Position numbers and translations under genes: made by a program
In this document: positions 8,001 through 13,561 of the stretch, one piece after another
Layout: every line of letters starts with the position of its first letter
Numbering within the stretch: position 1 is the stretch's first letter
Assembly: GCA_050184225.1 (NCBI GenBank)
Contig: JBFXAN010000176.1
Location: 1-13,561 of the forward strand
DNA: 13,561 bases
Direction of reading: 5' to 3'
Origin: JBFXAN01 sp050184225
Lineage (GTDB): Bacteria; Chloroflexota; Dehalococcoidia; CAUJGQ01
Notes under the pieces: model-generated
What the model saw: the letters and a program-made list of their open reading frames with translations, nothing else
The model's database searches: none
What the model was told of the DNA's origin: nothing

Positions 8001-8398
8001 CCCGGCAGCGACTGTGGTTGCAGCAGCGGTGTGCGCAACTCCCGCTCGTCGTCCGGTCCCAGCACCCAGAACCGGCCCAGACGGCTGTGTTGCGTCTGAT
8101 CATCGCGAAACCAGCCGATGCGCTCGTCGATGCGCTGCTCGATCGCGTGGCGGAGATTGAGCCCGTCGTTGGTGCGCAGGGGGATGTTACGGAACTCGGT
8201 GCGGGTCGCCGGCGCCACGCGCAGCTCGTCGCGGATCGCAAAGGTGAGGCCGAGGTCGGCCATCGCCCGCGCGTAGATCGGCGCACTCGCCAGCAGTGTC
8301 GCGGCGACGATCACGCCGAGCGCCAGTGTCGCAAGCATGCGCCAGTTGGCGACGCTGCGCCGGAGAACCAGCTGCCAGATCGGGACGAGTGACGACAA
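5042..8398 (-). CDS. Giant FtsX-like ABC transporter permease, paralogue 1
   Basis: The start is a TTG at 8398, chosen because GGAGGG stands 6-7 nt upstream and because it aligns residue for residue with the start of the paralogue at 9161. An upstream TTG at 8431 lacks this support. The 1118-aa protein has TM1 (about 22-41), a large extracytoplasmic domain (about 50-325), a first FtsX block (335-450) with coupling motif ERQADEITLLRSRGAS (355-370), TMs near 475-490, 507-527 and 563-580, a second extracytoplasmic domain (590-975), and a final FtsX block (985-1105) with VEFAVLRALGLSKGQV (1013-1028). That is the ten-TM layout of MacB/LolCE/BceB-type permeases, which work with a separate ATPase. 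Residues about 700-800 look like a beta-sandwich insert. FDLFPT (895-900) is shared with the paralogue. A Cys-flanked proline stretch (about 184-199) is unique to this copy. No ATPase gene is adjacent. DUF4396 follows 13 nt downstream. Confidence 0.88.
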   Translation of the reverse strand: MSSLVPIWQLVLRRSVANWRMLATLALGVIVAATLLASAPIYARAMADLGLTFAIRDELRVAPATRTEFRNIPLRTNDGLNLRHAIEQRIDERIGWFRDDQTQHSRLGRFWVLGPDDERELRTPLLQPQSLPGYERHVRVLDGRLPEPVPAGEPIELAISARSAQVSGIKPGTTVTLVEDFDTCERELPRDDRPPPPPCTPRAGLSYSFPVVITGVIEPVNPEDNFWIVNVARYFDPERLIPDAGPIIPAFADESALLDGIGSVLPGYRADTAWHTFADPERLNRSNFDRAREDLRALYREFEPLGGFAFSPLASTFEEFGRDVRYQQTPLTVLLIEIACIALFYVALISSIVVERQADEITLLRSRGASTLQIAGIYLLEGLTLGAIAILVAPFLASMGTAVLGLTPTFERVTDGALLPVTIPPMSFALAALGALLSLVALVLPAFVVARRGAMSHRRAQSRSGASLIQRYYLDLVFVALAALLLWELRERGSAFQPSATGGVASDPLLLISPALIIVAAALLILRFYPIVLNIAARLLSATAGVTVAVGLWQVVRRPGQYTRLALLLMMAVAIGTFAASYASTAERSFRDRAAYEVGVDLRASGTGDLAFSGTTGELEEELGTFPGVTRASAVLRTNGRLATPGGSSRDVQILGVDPSAVGEMLWFRDDFARRPLPDLLAELGTAGALRGKPLSGDPDRLSIWVDPGPGRDNITMWARVRDSEGRFALLEFGKLDFQGWRQLSTPIRPEFGTDLTAPLSLTAIVLTEPSTVVNTSTAPIFIDDVTATAADGSESAVEGFEGTVEWTALPNRQTIQDAFRITGDNPHSGRSSGQFAFRTGASSGVRGIYVQDPNVPLPALVSSSFSGATGLGPGAQTMIQAGDALIPIVIRDTFDLFPTLSVSNGPAVVVNRDLLIAWVNSFVDSSVRRPTEVWFSLQPDTDRAALATALASPEYRLTAVLDREEALQSIERNPLIAAGGSGILFVAFLAVLVLVGAALLVSLWMAVQRRRVEFAVLRALGLSKGQVFRMLAFEYALVVVLGIVAGAYLGLVVGRQMLSFLNVTEDGNRVVPPFILQTDWTVVAAGVAVVLVIFGAALLLAVRVLAGSTDAQALRTE

Positions 8399-8525
8399 GG
8401 AGTTCCCTCCGCCGCCGGCCAGGGTACGCAACTGTACCGTCGATCGTCAGCAGGTTACATGTGACGCGACCGTAGAACCATGTGCAAGAATGGCCGAGCC
8501 ATACGATGATGAAGAGGGAGGACCG

Positions 8526-8759
8526 ATGATGGCTCAAACGTTTCACACCCTCGGCATCGACCGATTGAGTGTCGCCGACCGGATCGCATTAGTTCACGAT
8601 ATCTGGGACAGTATTGCCGCCGAAGTTGAGCAGACACCGCTCACCGACACTGAACACCGGGAAGTGGAGCGTCGCCTGGCGACGCATCGGGCGAACCCCG
8701 AGGCGGCTATCCCCTGGGAACAGGTTGAAGCTGAAGCATTGGCACGGCTTCGTCGATGA
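8526..8759 (+). CDS. Addiction module antitoxin (TIGR02574/Unstab_antitox family)
   Basis: The 77-aa protein contains LGIDRLSVADRIALVHDIWD (9-28), PLTDTEHREVERRL and a C-terminal IPWEQVEAEALARLRR. This is the standard pattern of the short TIGR02574 / PF09720 antitoxins that neutralise RelE/ParE toxins. AGGGAGG ends at 8521; the ATG at 8526 and the next codon ATG at 8529 are both plausible, and 8529 has the better spacing. The stop overlaps the toxin start (ATGA at 8756-8759), showing translational coupling. The frame is intact although its toxin is not. The gene sits in the divergent gap between the two permease genes. Confidence 0.87.
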   Translation: MMAQTFHTLGIDRLSVADRIALVHDIWDSIAAEVEQTPLTDTEHREVERRLATHRANPEAAIPWEQVEAEALARLRR

Positions 8760-9052
8760 GCCTCCCGATCCATTTCGTGCCTGAAGCTAGGGCCGAGTTC
8801 GACGTGGCCGTCGACTGGTACGAAGCGCAGCGGATCGGACTGGGAGGAGAGTTCATCACACGCGTTCGAACGGTGTTGGACCGAATTGCTGACAATCCCC
8901 GGCTCCATGAAATAGCGGCGGGTGATGTTCGTTAGGCAGTAGTCGCCCGATTTCCCTACGCCGTTCTGTACCGTGAGGAGCCAGGCGAACTGATCGTGGT
9001 CGCCGTATTCCATATATCGCGCGACCCATCGGTATGGCGATCGCGCAGGTAA
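8756..9052 (+). pseudogene. RelE/ParE-family toxin interrupted by an in-frame amber codon
   Basis: Starting at the ATG that overlaps the antitoxin stop, the frame reads 59 codons: EARAEFDVAVDWYEAQR near residues 10-26 and LDRIADNPRLHE at 41-52. It then meets TAG at 8933-8935. The same frame continues with AVVARFPYAVLYREEPGELI, then VVAVFHISRDPSVWRSRR, and stops at TAA 9050-9052, giving 98 residues in total, the normal length of a ParE toxin. Every conserved part of the family (VR-x-AVV-x-RFPYAVLYR, VFHxxRDPxxW) is present on both sides, so only one base separates it from an intact gene. The TAG replaces a residue that is normally Arg or Lys; AAG or AGG to TAG needs one change. The truncated product lacks the C-terminal strands that carry most of the active surface and is expected to be inactive. 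A sequencing error or amber suppression are the alternatives. Confidence 0.85.
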
Positions 9053-9124
9053 CGACGGTCGCCGGACCATCTCGTCTGCGAGTAAGGTGGTCCGCCGTGG
9101 TACATCCTGCCGGCTCTCTCTTGA

Positions 9125-9134
9125 GGTATATACC
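9125..9134 (+). promoter_or_regulatory. Tentative -10/operator palindrome upstream of permease 2
   Basis: GGTATATACC is a perfect 10-bp palindrome 26 nt before the ATG at 9161. Its TATATA core is a fair -10 hexamer at a suitable distance from the ribosome binding site, but no good -35 box is seen. It could be a -10, a small operator half, or chance. Confidence 0.3.
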
Positions 9135-9160
9135 AGAGTACAATGCTCCGGGGAGGAGGC

Positions 9161-12100
9161 ATGGGCAGCTTTGGCGCCGTCCTGCGGATCGTTGTTCAAC
9201 GAAGTCTCGGCAACCGCCGGTTGCTGGCCACGGTCGTGGTCGGCGTTGTCCTTTCATCGGCGCTGATGGCCGCCGTCGTCCTCTACTCGGATGCGATCCG
9301 CGACCTCGGCCTCAGCTATGCCCTGCGCCAGGAAGACCCGCGATCGCTCGATCTGCGCGTCGTTTCCTCCAGCGCGCCGTTCCGCCGGCAGGAATACACC
9401 GTCCGCCGCGAGCGGACGGATCAGCTGATCGACCGCTACGCCGGCGACATTGCCGAGGACCAGGTCCGATACGGCCGGTCGGCAACCTGGTTTCTTACCG
9501 GTGAAGGCGAGCAGCTTTCCGACGATCAGAACCGGCCGCGGGCACACTTCCAGTTTGGCGACCGGCTGGCCGATCATGTTCGCGTGATCGAGGGACGGTT
9601 GCCGCGGACGGCGGCGCCGCCCAGTGGTGACACGCCGCCGACGATCGAGGTCGCCATCGGCACGGAGAGCGCCGAGCGGCTCGGCGTCAGCGTCGGCCAG
9701 TCGTTCGACCTGCACTCCTACTGGTCGCCGGAGGATGCGCCGATCAAGGTGATCGTCAGTGGCATCATCGAACCGAACGACCCGGAGGAAGCGTACTGGT
9801 TCGGATTTACCGATCGCTTCAGCATCACCAATACGGCCTGGCCGACGTATCCCTTCTTCACGGACGAGCGGTCGCTGGTGGAATCGGTCGCCGTCTACTC
9901 ACCGGCGATGGACGGCAGCTTCGACACCTATGTCTTTCTCGACACCGGCCGGATCAACAGCCGCAACGCCCAGTCAATTGAGAATCGGTTCCGGACGCTC
10001 GATACGGCGATGCGGGAGGGGGTCGAGCGATCGACGACCGAATCGCAACTACCGGAGACGATCCAGACGTACCGGCAGAAGCTGTTCTTCACGCGCCTGC
10101 CCCTCTTCGCGCTGATCCTCCAGATCGTCGGCATCGTCCTCTACTACCTGGTGATGGTGACGACGATGCTGGTCGAGCGGCAGGCGGGCGAGATCGCGCT
10201 GCTCAAGAGCCGTGGCGCCAGCACGCTGCAGATCATGACCGTCTACGCGATCGAGGGGCTGATCGTCGCCGGCCTGGCAACGCTGATCGGGCCGTTCATC
10301 GCGGCCGGCGCGATCGCCTTGCTTGGCTTGACGCCGGCGTTCTCTGACCTGAGCCAGGGTGGACTCCTGACGATCACGCTCTCGACGTCGGCGTTTGGCC
10401 TGGCGCTGCTTGGGGCGCTGCTCGGGCTGGCGGCATTGTTGTGGCCGGCCTACCGCGCCACCCGCTACAGCATCGTCCACTACAAACAGCACCTCGCCCG
10501 GCCACCGCAGCAACCGGTTTTCTTGCGCTACTATCTCGACCTTGCGCTGATCGCGGTGGGGGCGTTCGCCTTCTATCAGCTGCGACAGCGCGGCTCATTC
10601 GTCACGGAGCGACTGTTCGGCGACCTCACCGCCGACCCGCTGCTGCTGGCGACGCCGACGCTGTTCATGCTGATGATTGCATTGTTCTTTCTGCGGCTGT
10701 TTCCGCTGGCGCTGCGCGGCGTTTCCTGGCTGACGCGACGGGTGGACGGCGCGGCGGTGCCGCTGGGACTGTGGCGGATGGTGCGCAGCCCGTTGCACTA
10801 CAGCCGCCTGATTCTGCTGCTGATCCTGGCAACCGCGGTCGGCATGTTCGCGGCGGGCTTCCGGGCGACCTTGGAGCGGAGCTATGCCGACCGTGCTGCC
10901 TATGAGGCGGGAGCGGACGGACGGCTGGCATCGGTTCGTTCACCGGCGAATTTGCCGCCCGATCAGTTCACGACGGCGATTCAGCAGGCGACGGGGGCGA
11001 CCGACGTCAGTCCCGTGGTGCGGCTCAACGGTTCCTACAGCCTCAGTCAGTTCCGGACCGAAGACTTCACGATGCTCGGCGTTGAGCCGGACTCGTTCGC
11101 CGATGTCGCCTTCTTTCGCTCCGACTTCGCCGGCGACTCGCTCCCGGATCTGCTTGCACGGCTGACGCAGCCGGTCGGTGGCGATGCGGTCGATGCGCCG
11201 GAGATCCCTGGCGACGCCACGGCGGTCGGCCTGTGGGCGATGATGCCGCTGCCGCCGAATGTGGCGACGCTTGGCATCCGGCTGCAGGAAGGGACCGGGA
11301 CGTTCTGGGAGTACCGATTGCAGCCAAGCGGACCACCAACCGAGGACGGCTGGCAATTCTATTCCACGAACCTCTCCAATCCGGTTGGCAGCCGCCTCCA
11401 GTCCGGCGAGCGGCCCGGCCTGCAACCGAAACGGCTCGACTCGATCTATGTGCGCACCACCGGTCAGCCGCAGGCGCCGGAGCGGGTCGCGATCCTCGTC
11501 GATGACCTGCAATTCCACCAGGAAACGACCGGCAGTGGTTGGACGGTGATCGAGCCGTTCGAGGATGTGGACAAGTACGAACTGGTCTCCGGTGTCACCG
11601 CCGCAGAGGACGTCGGCTCGCTCAGCCGCACGCCCGTGAACGGACGCGACGGCGAGTTCGCGGCGCGGCTCGCCTTCGTGCGTCAGCGGAACGGGCTGCC
11701 GCTGGTCGGATTTCGGATGCGGGGCAGCGGCGACCGGCTGCCGATCCTGGTGAGCAGCTCCTTCCTCGATGCGGCCGATCGCTCGGTCGGCGACGAAGTT
11801 CAGATTTATGTCAATCGACAGTACGTGCCGGCGACGATCGTCGGGAACTTCGACCTGTTCCCGACATTCGATCCGGCGCGACCGGTTCACTTCTTCGTCG
11901 CCGACCTGGAAGCAGTGCGGACGACGGCATCGCGGGTACCCTCGCTCGCCGACGGCACCTACCCCAATGAGGCGTGGTTCAGTGGATTCACCGAACCCCT
12001 GACCAAGGAGTCGCTGGCCGCCGGTGGCGTCTCCGCCGAGGGCATCTTCGACCGCGTCCAGCTCGAGGCGGCGCAGGCGTCCGATCCGCTGGTGGCGGCC

Positions 12101-12526
12101 AGCTGGGAAGGGATTCTCTTTCTCTCGCTCGTCACCGTCCTCCTGCTGACCGCCCTGGGCTTCATCGTGTCGTCCTATCTCAACGCGCAGACGCGGGCGC
12201 TGGAGTTCGCCATTTTGCGGACGATGGGCTTTTCATCGCGGCAGATCCTGGCGCTGGTCACGTTCGAGCAGTGCTTTGTCATCTTCGCGGGGATTGTCGC
12301 CGGTACGTTGCTTGGCTTCCCGCTGGGACGGCTGATGATCGGCTACATGGGGATCACCGAGAGCGGCGCCGACGTCTTGCCGCCGCTGGTCTCGCGGGTA
12401 AGCTGGCTGACGGTGGTGACGGCATACTCGCTGCTGGCGCTGATGTTCGCCGCCACGATCGCGGCGTTGGTCCTCCTCTACTCGCGGCTAGCGGTACATC
12501 GGGCGCTGCGGATGGGTGAGTTGTGA
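9161..12526 (+). CDS. Giant FtsX-like ABC transporter permease, paralogue 2
   Basis: The ATG at 9161 follows GGGGAGGAGG and aligns with the TTG start of the divergent paralogue; the ATG at 9143 is 6 codons longer and overlaps the ribosome binding site. The 1121-aa product has TM1 (about 22-42), extracytoplasmic domain 1 (about 45-310), FtsX block 1 (315-435) with ERQAGEIALLKSRGAS (339-354), TMs near 455-475, 495-515 and 550-568, extracytoplasmic domain 2 (575-980) and FtsX block 2 (984-1110) with LEFAILRTMGFSSRQI (1014-1029). Matches to paralogue 1 include HVRV..GRLP, GLTP.F, SLPDLLA, LPILVSSSF (860-868) and FDLFPT (897-902). Residues about 695-790 form a beta-sandwich-like insert ending in AILVDDLQF. 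It probably moves lipid, lipoprotein or peptide across the membrane, or does mechanical work at the envelope, with an ATPase encoded elsewhere. The two copies might heterodimerise. Start confidence is high; substrate is unknown. Confidence 0.88.
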   Translation: MGSFGAVLRIVVQRSLGNRRLLATVVVGVVLSSALMAAVVLYSDAIRDLGLSYALRQEDPRSLDLRVVSSSAPFRRQEYTVRRERTDQLIDRYAGDIAEDQVRYGRSATWFLTGEGEQLSDDQNRPRAHFQFGDRLADHVRVIEGRLPRTAAPPSGDTPPTIEVAIGTESAERLGVSVGQSFDLHSYWSPEDAPIKVIVSGIIEPNDPEEAYWFGFTDRFSITNTAWPTYPFFTDERSLVESVAVYSPAMDGSFDTYVFLDTGRINSRNAQSIENRFRTLDTAMREGVERSTTESQLPETIQTYRQKLFFTRLPLFALILQIVGIVLYYLVMVTTMLVERQAGEIALLKSRGASTLQIMTVYAIEGLIVAGLATLIGPFIAAGAIALLGLTPAFSDLSQGGLLTITLSTSAFGLALLGALLGLAALLWPAYRATRYSIVHYKQHLARPPQQPVFLRYYLDLALIAVGAFAFYQLRQRGSFVTERLFGDLTADPLLLATPTLFMLMIALFFLRLFPLALRGVSWLTRRVDGAAVPLGLWRMVRSPLHYSRLILLLILATAVGMFAAGFRATLERSYADRAAYEAGADGRLASVRSPANLPPDQFTTAIQQATGATDVSPVVRLNGSYSLSQFRTEDFTMLGVEPDSFADVAFFRSDFAGDSLPDLLARLTQPVGGDAVDAPEIPGDATAVGLWAMMPLPPNVATLGIRLQEGTGTFWEYRLQPSGPPTEDGWQFYSTNLSNPVGSRLQSGERPGLQPKRLDSIYVRTTGQPQAPERVAILVDDLQFHQETTGSGWTVIEPFEDVDKYELVSGVTAAEDVGSLSRTPVNGRDGEFAARLAFVRQRNGLPLVGFRMRGSGDRLPILVSSSFLDAADRSVGDEVQIYVNRQYVPATIVGNFDLFPTFDPARPVHFFVADLEAVRTTASRVPSLADGTYPNEAWFSGFTEPLTKESLAAGGVSAEGIFDRVQLEAAQASDPLVAASWEGILFLSLVTVLLLTALGFIVSSYLNAQTRALEFAILRTMGFSSRQILALVTFEQCFVIFAGIVAGTLLGFPLGRLMIGYMGITESGADVLPPLVSRVSWLTVVTAYSLLALMFAATIAALVLLYSRLAVHRALRMGEL

Positions 12527-12545
12527 GTGATAGAGGCGGGGCGGA

Positions 12546-12554
12546 TGCTACGAT
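12546..12554 (+). promoter_or_regulatory. Tentative extended -10 promoter of the PIN toxin-antitoxin pair
   Basis: TGCTACGAT (12546-12554) fits an extended -10 (TGn plus TACGAT) 60 nt before the antitoxin ATG. No -35 box is visible at normal spacing. It lies in the 88-bp gap after the permease 2 stop. Confidence 0.25.
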
Positions 12555-12614
12555 GGCGTTGCGTCGGAACGATGCGGGCATTCTGAAACCCGATCGATGG
12601 TGAGGAGTCGCGCG

Positions 12615-12893
12615 ATGTCAGCGACTGATCAAGAATTCGAATCCGTGGTAAAGACTGTGCGTCGCTGGCCACCGGAGCTGCAATTCTCGCTGGTTCATGA
12701 GATGTTGCACATCATTGCGGCCGGCCAAGCGCACCGATCGAAAGACGGACCGTCTGAAGTTGATGTGGGTGAACGGCCGCGTCGCTCGACGCTCGCGCAT
12801 GCAATTGGATTGCTGAGGACGGCGGATCCCCCACCAACCGACGATGAGGTGCGCCGATTGTTAGAAGAACGACGGATCGAGAAATTCGGGTAA
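12615..12893 (+). CDS. VapB-like antitoxin of a PIN-domain toxin-antitoxin pair
   Basis: The ATG at 12615 follows GAGGAG at about 8 nt spacing; an ATG 6 codons upstream has no such site. The 92-aa protein begins with a helical region (TDQEFESVVKTVRRWPPELQ). Its C-terminus contains HAIGLLRTADPPPTDDEVRR and LLEERRIEKFG, the motif of small antitoxins found directly upstream of PIN toxins in Chloroflexota and cyanobacteria. In such proteins the C-terminal segment normally wraps the toxin, and the N-terminal part probably binds the operon DNA. The stop TAA (12891-12893) shares its last A with the proposed start of the PIN gene. The frame is intact. Confidence 0.75.
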   Translation: MSATDQEFESVVKTVRRWPPELQFSLVHEMLHIIAAGQAHRSKDGPSEVDVGERPRRSTLAHAIGLLRTADPPPTDDEVRRLLEERRIEKFG

Positions 12894-13309
12894 TCCACGG
12901 ACTCTTTGATGTCAACGCAGTGCTCGATGTCCTATTTGAGCGAGAGCCGTGGTTCGACGATGCTCGGGCCCTGTGGCAGGCGCATGAGGAGGGGCGCATC
13001 GTCTTGTACTTGGCGGCATCAAGTTTGACCGACATTTTCTACATCAGCCGGCGTCTCGCAAACCGTGAACGAGCTTGGGATGCTGTCGAAACCTGTTTGA
13101 ACACCTTCGAGTTCTGCTCGGTCGACGTGCGGACGCTTCGAGCTGCTGTTGCCGGTCCTCGGCAGGATTTCGAAGATAACGTTCTGGCCGCTTGTGCCGC
13201 AATTGCCGGTCTCAACATGATCATTACTCGTGACATGTCGGGCTTTGTGGGCGCTCCAGTTTTGGTTTGTACTCCTGCCGAAGCACTGACGCGCTTAGTT
13301 GCCTCGTAG
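12893..13309 (+). CDS. PIN-domain ribonuclease toxin (VapC-like) with altered start codon
   Basis: The frame contains LFDVNAVLDVLFEREPW, LAASSLTDIFYISRR, QDFEDNVLAACAAIAG and MIITRDMSGF. These carry the acidic residues of PIN nucleases (D of FDVN, D of SLTD, E-D of DFED, D of TRD). The family cleaves structured RNA such as tRNA in the cytoplasm. The only canonical start, GTG at 12920, lies after the first catalytic Asp (codon 12908-12910). Upstream in frame there is no ATG, GTG or TTG back to the stop at 12845. The antitoxin stop and the expected start read TAATC where a coupled TAATG would be normal, so the ATG has probably become ATC at 12893. The coordinates given use this ancestral start (138 aa). 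Rare ATC or ATT (12884) initiation would keep a full protein; a GTG start would give a protein missing an active-site Asp. It may be inactive. Confidence 0.7.
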   Translation: MHGLFDVNAVLDVLFEREPWFDDARALWQAHEEGRIVLYLAASSLTDIFYISRRLANRERAWDAVETCLNTFEFCSVDVRTLRAAVAGPRQDFEDNVLAACAAIAGLNMIITRDMSGFVGAPVLVCTPAEALTRLVAS

Positions 13310-13381
13310 TGTGATACGCAGGAGTCTGGAACTGGAACAAGGGACGCGCAGACCTGACTTGAGGCCGCTGGTGGCCTATCA

Positions 13382-13427
13382 CATAGCCATCAACTGCCGG
13401 CACGTTCGGAGCGGCAGCATAGCTATG
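13382..13427. repeat. Two-stem inverted repeat upstream of the right-edge gene
   Basis: CATAGC (13382-13387) pairs with GCTATG (13422-13427), and inside it CTGCCG (13394-13399) pairs with CGGCAG (13412-13417). This gives two 6-bp stems separated by an internal loop, with a 12-nt terminal loop. It lies between the PIN toxin stop (13309) and the ATG at 13501. It could be an operator, an RNA structure or part of an insertion-sequence end. No T tract follows, so it is not a typical terminator. Confidence 0.5.
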
Positions 13428-13500
13428 AGAACTTCGTTATACCAATCCCGCGTGAAGGTGGCGTAAACTGACCCTCCACAAGGCAGTAGGAGGGCACGCG

Positions 13501-13561
13501 ATGGCTCGGGGTGGGCGGCCACTGCGGATCGACTGGTGGGACGAGGACACCGCGGACCACC
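13501..13561 (+). CDS. Start of a probable IS630-type transposase/HTH protein (cut by window edge)
   Basis: ATG at 13501 follows AGGAGG (within 13487-13493) at suitable spacing. Only 20 codons are visible (MARGGRPLRIDWWDEDTADH). The MARxGRPLxIDW opening resembles helix-turn-helix transposases of the IS630 group that are frequent in Thermomicrobia-like genomes. This is recognition from memory on a short fragment. No terminal inverted repeat or TA duplication could be confirmed upstream. Another DNA-binding protein is possible. Confidence 0.4.
   Translation, partial: MARGGRPLRIDWWDEDTADH

Noticed and set aside
8502..8507. TACGAT as -10 for the first antitoxin gene
   Set aside because: It would start the transcript almost on the ribosome binding site, and no -35 box is present.
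9139..9144. TACAAT as -10 for permease 2
   Set aside because: The transcript would begin inside or after the GGGGAGGAGG ribosome binding site, leaving it outside the mRNA.
8594..9199. 201-codon minus-strand frame across the toxin-antitoxin pair
   Set aside because: Antisense to the antitoxin and the broken toxin, which have clear family motifs on the plus strand.
13362..13377. AGGCC...GGCCT hairpin after the PIN toxin as a terminator
   Set aside because: Only 5 bp of stem and no T run; too weak to call.

Overview
The window is GC-rich bacterial DNA that looks like a Chloroflexota genome, probably Thermomicrobia-like. The reasons are protein style (very long FtsX-type permeases, DUF4396, a ParE/PIN toxin-antitoxin density typical of that phylum), the GC-rich palindromic intergenic element, and the start of a probable IS630-type transposase at the right edge. 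This taxonomic placement is inference; no rRNA or marker gene is present.

Left part, all on the minus strand. At the edge is the N-terminal 196 codons of an MBL-fold, ETHE1/GloB-like metallohydrolase (1-588). A 30-bp perfect palindrome with a competing hairpin lies between it and the next gene. Then come two secreted proteins transcribed as a pair: a 368-aa glycine-rich protein with an ALK/LTK-type Gly-rich fold (2656-3762) and, 35 nt downstream, a 624-aa Cys-rich alpha/beta-hydrolase with a C-terminal FIMAH-like helical domain (746-2620). After a 384-bp gap with no recognisable gene lie a DUF4396 membrane protein with an added Met/His-rich linker and terminal TM helix (4147-5028) and, 13 nt upstream of it, a giant ten-TM FtsX-like ABC permease (5042-8398, TTG start).

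Right part, plus strand. A second giant permease (9161-12526) is a clear paralogue of the first and is transcribed divergently from it. The two share start position, coupling motifs, an extracellular FDLFPT motif and a beta-sandwich-like insert. No ABC ATPase is encoded in the window.

A toxin-antitoxin (TA) module flanks the second permease on each side. Upstream is an intact Unstab_antitox-type antitoxin with a RelE/ParE toxin interrupted by an in-frame amber codon. Downstream is an intact VapB-like antitoxin with a PIN-domain toxin whose coupled start codon appears to have changed from ATG to ATC (TAATC instead of TAATG). Both TA systems therefore seem to have kept the antitoxin and lost or damped the toxin by single-base lesions.

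The right edge has a two-stem inverted repeat (13382-13427) and the first 20 codons of a probable transposase or HTH protein. The main points for a second look are the paired permeases with their odd extracellular domains, the two disarmed toxins, the secreted Gly-rich/hydrolase pair, and the Met-rich DUF4396 partner of the permease.
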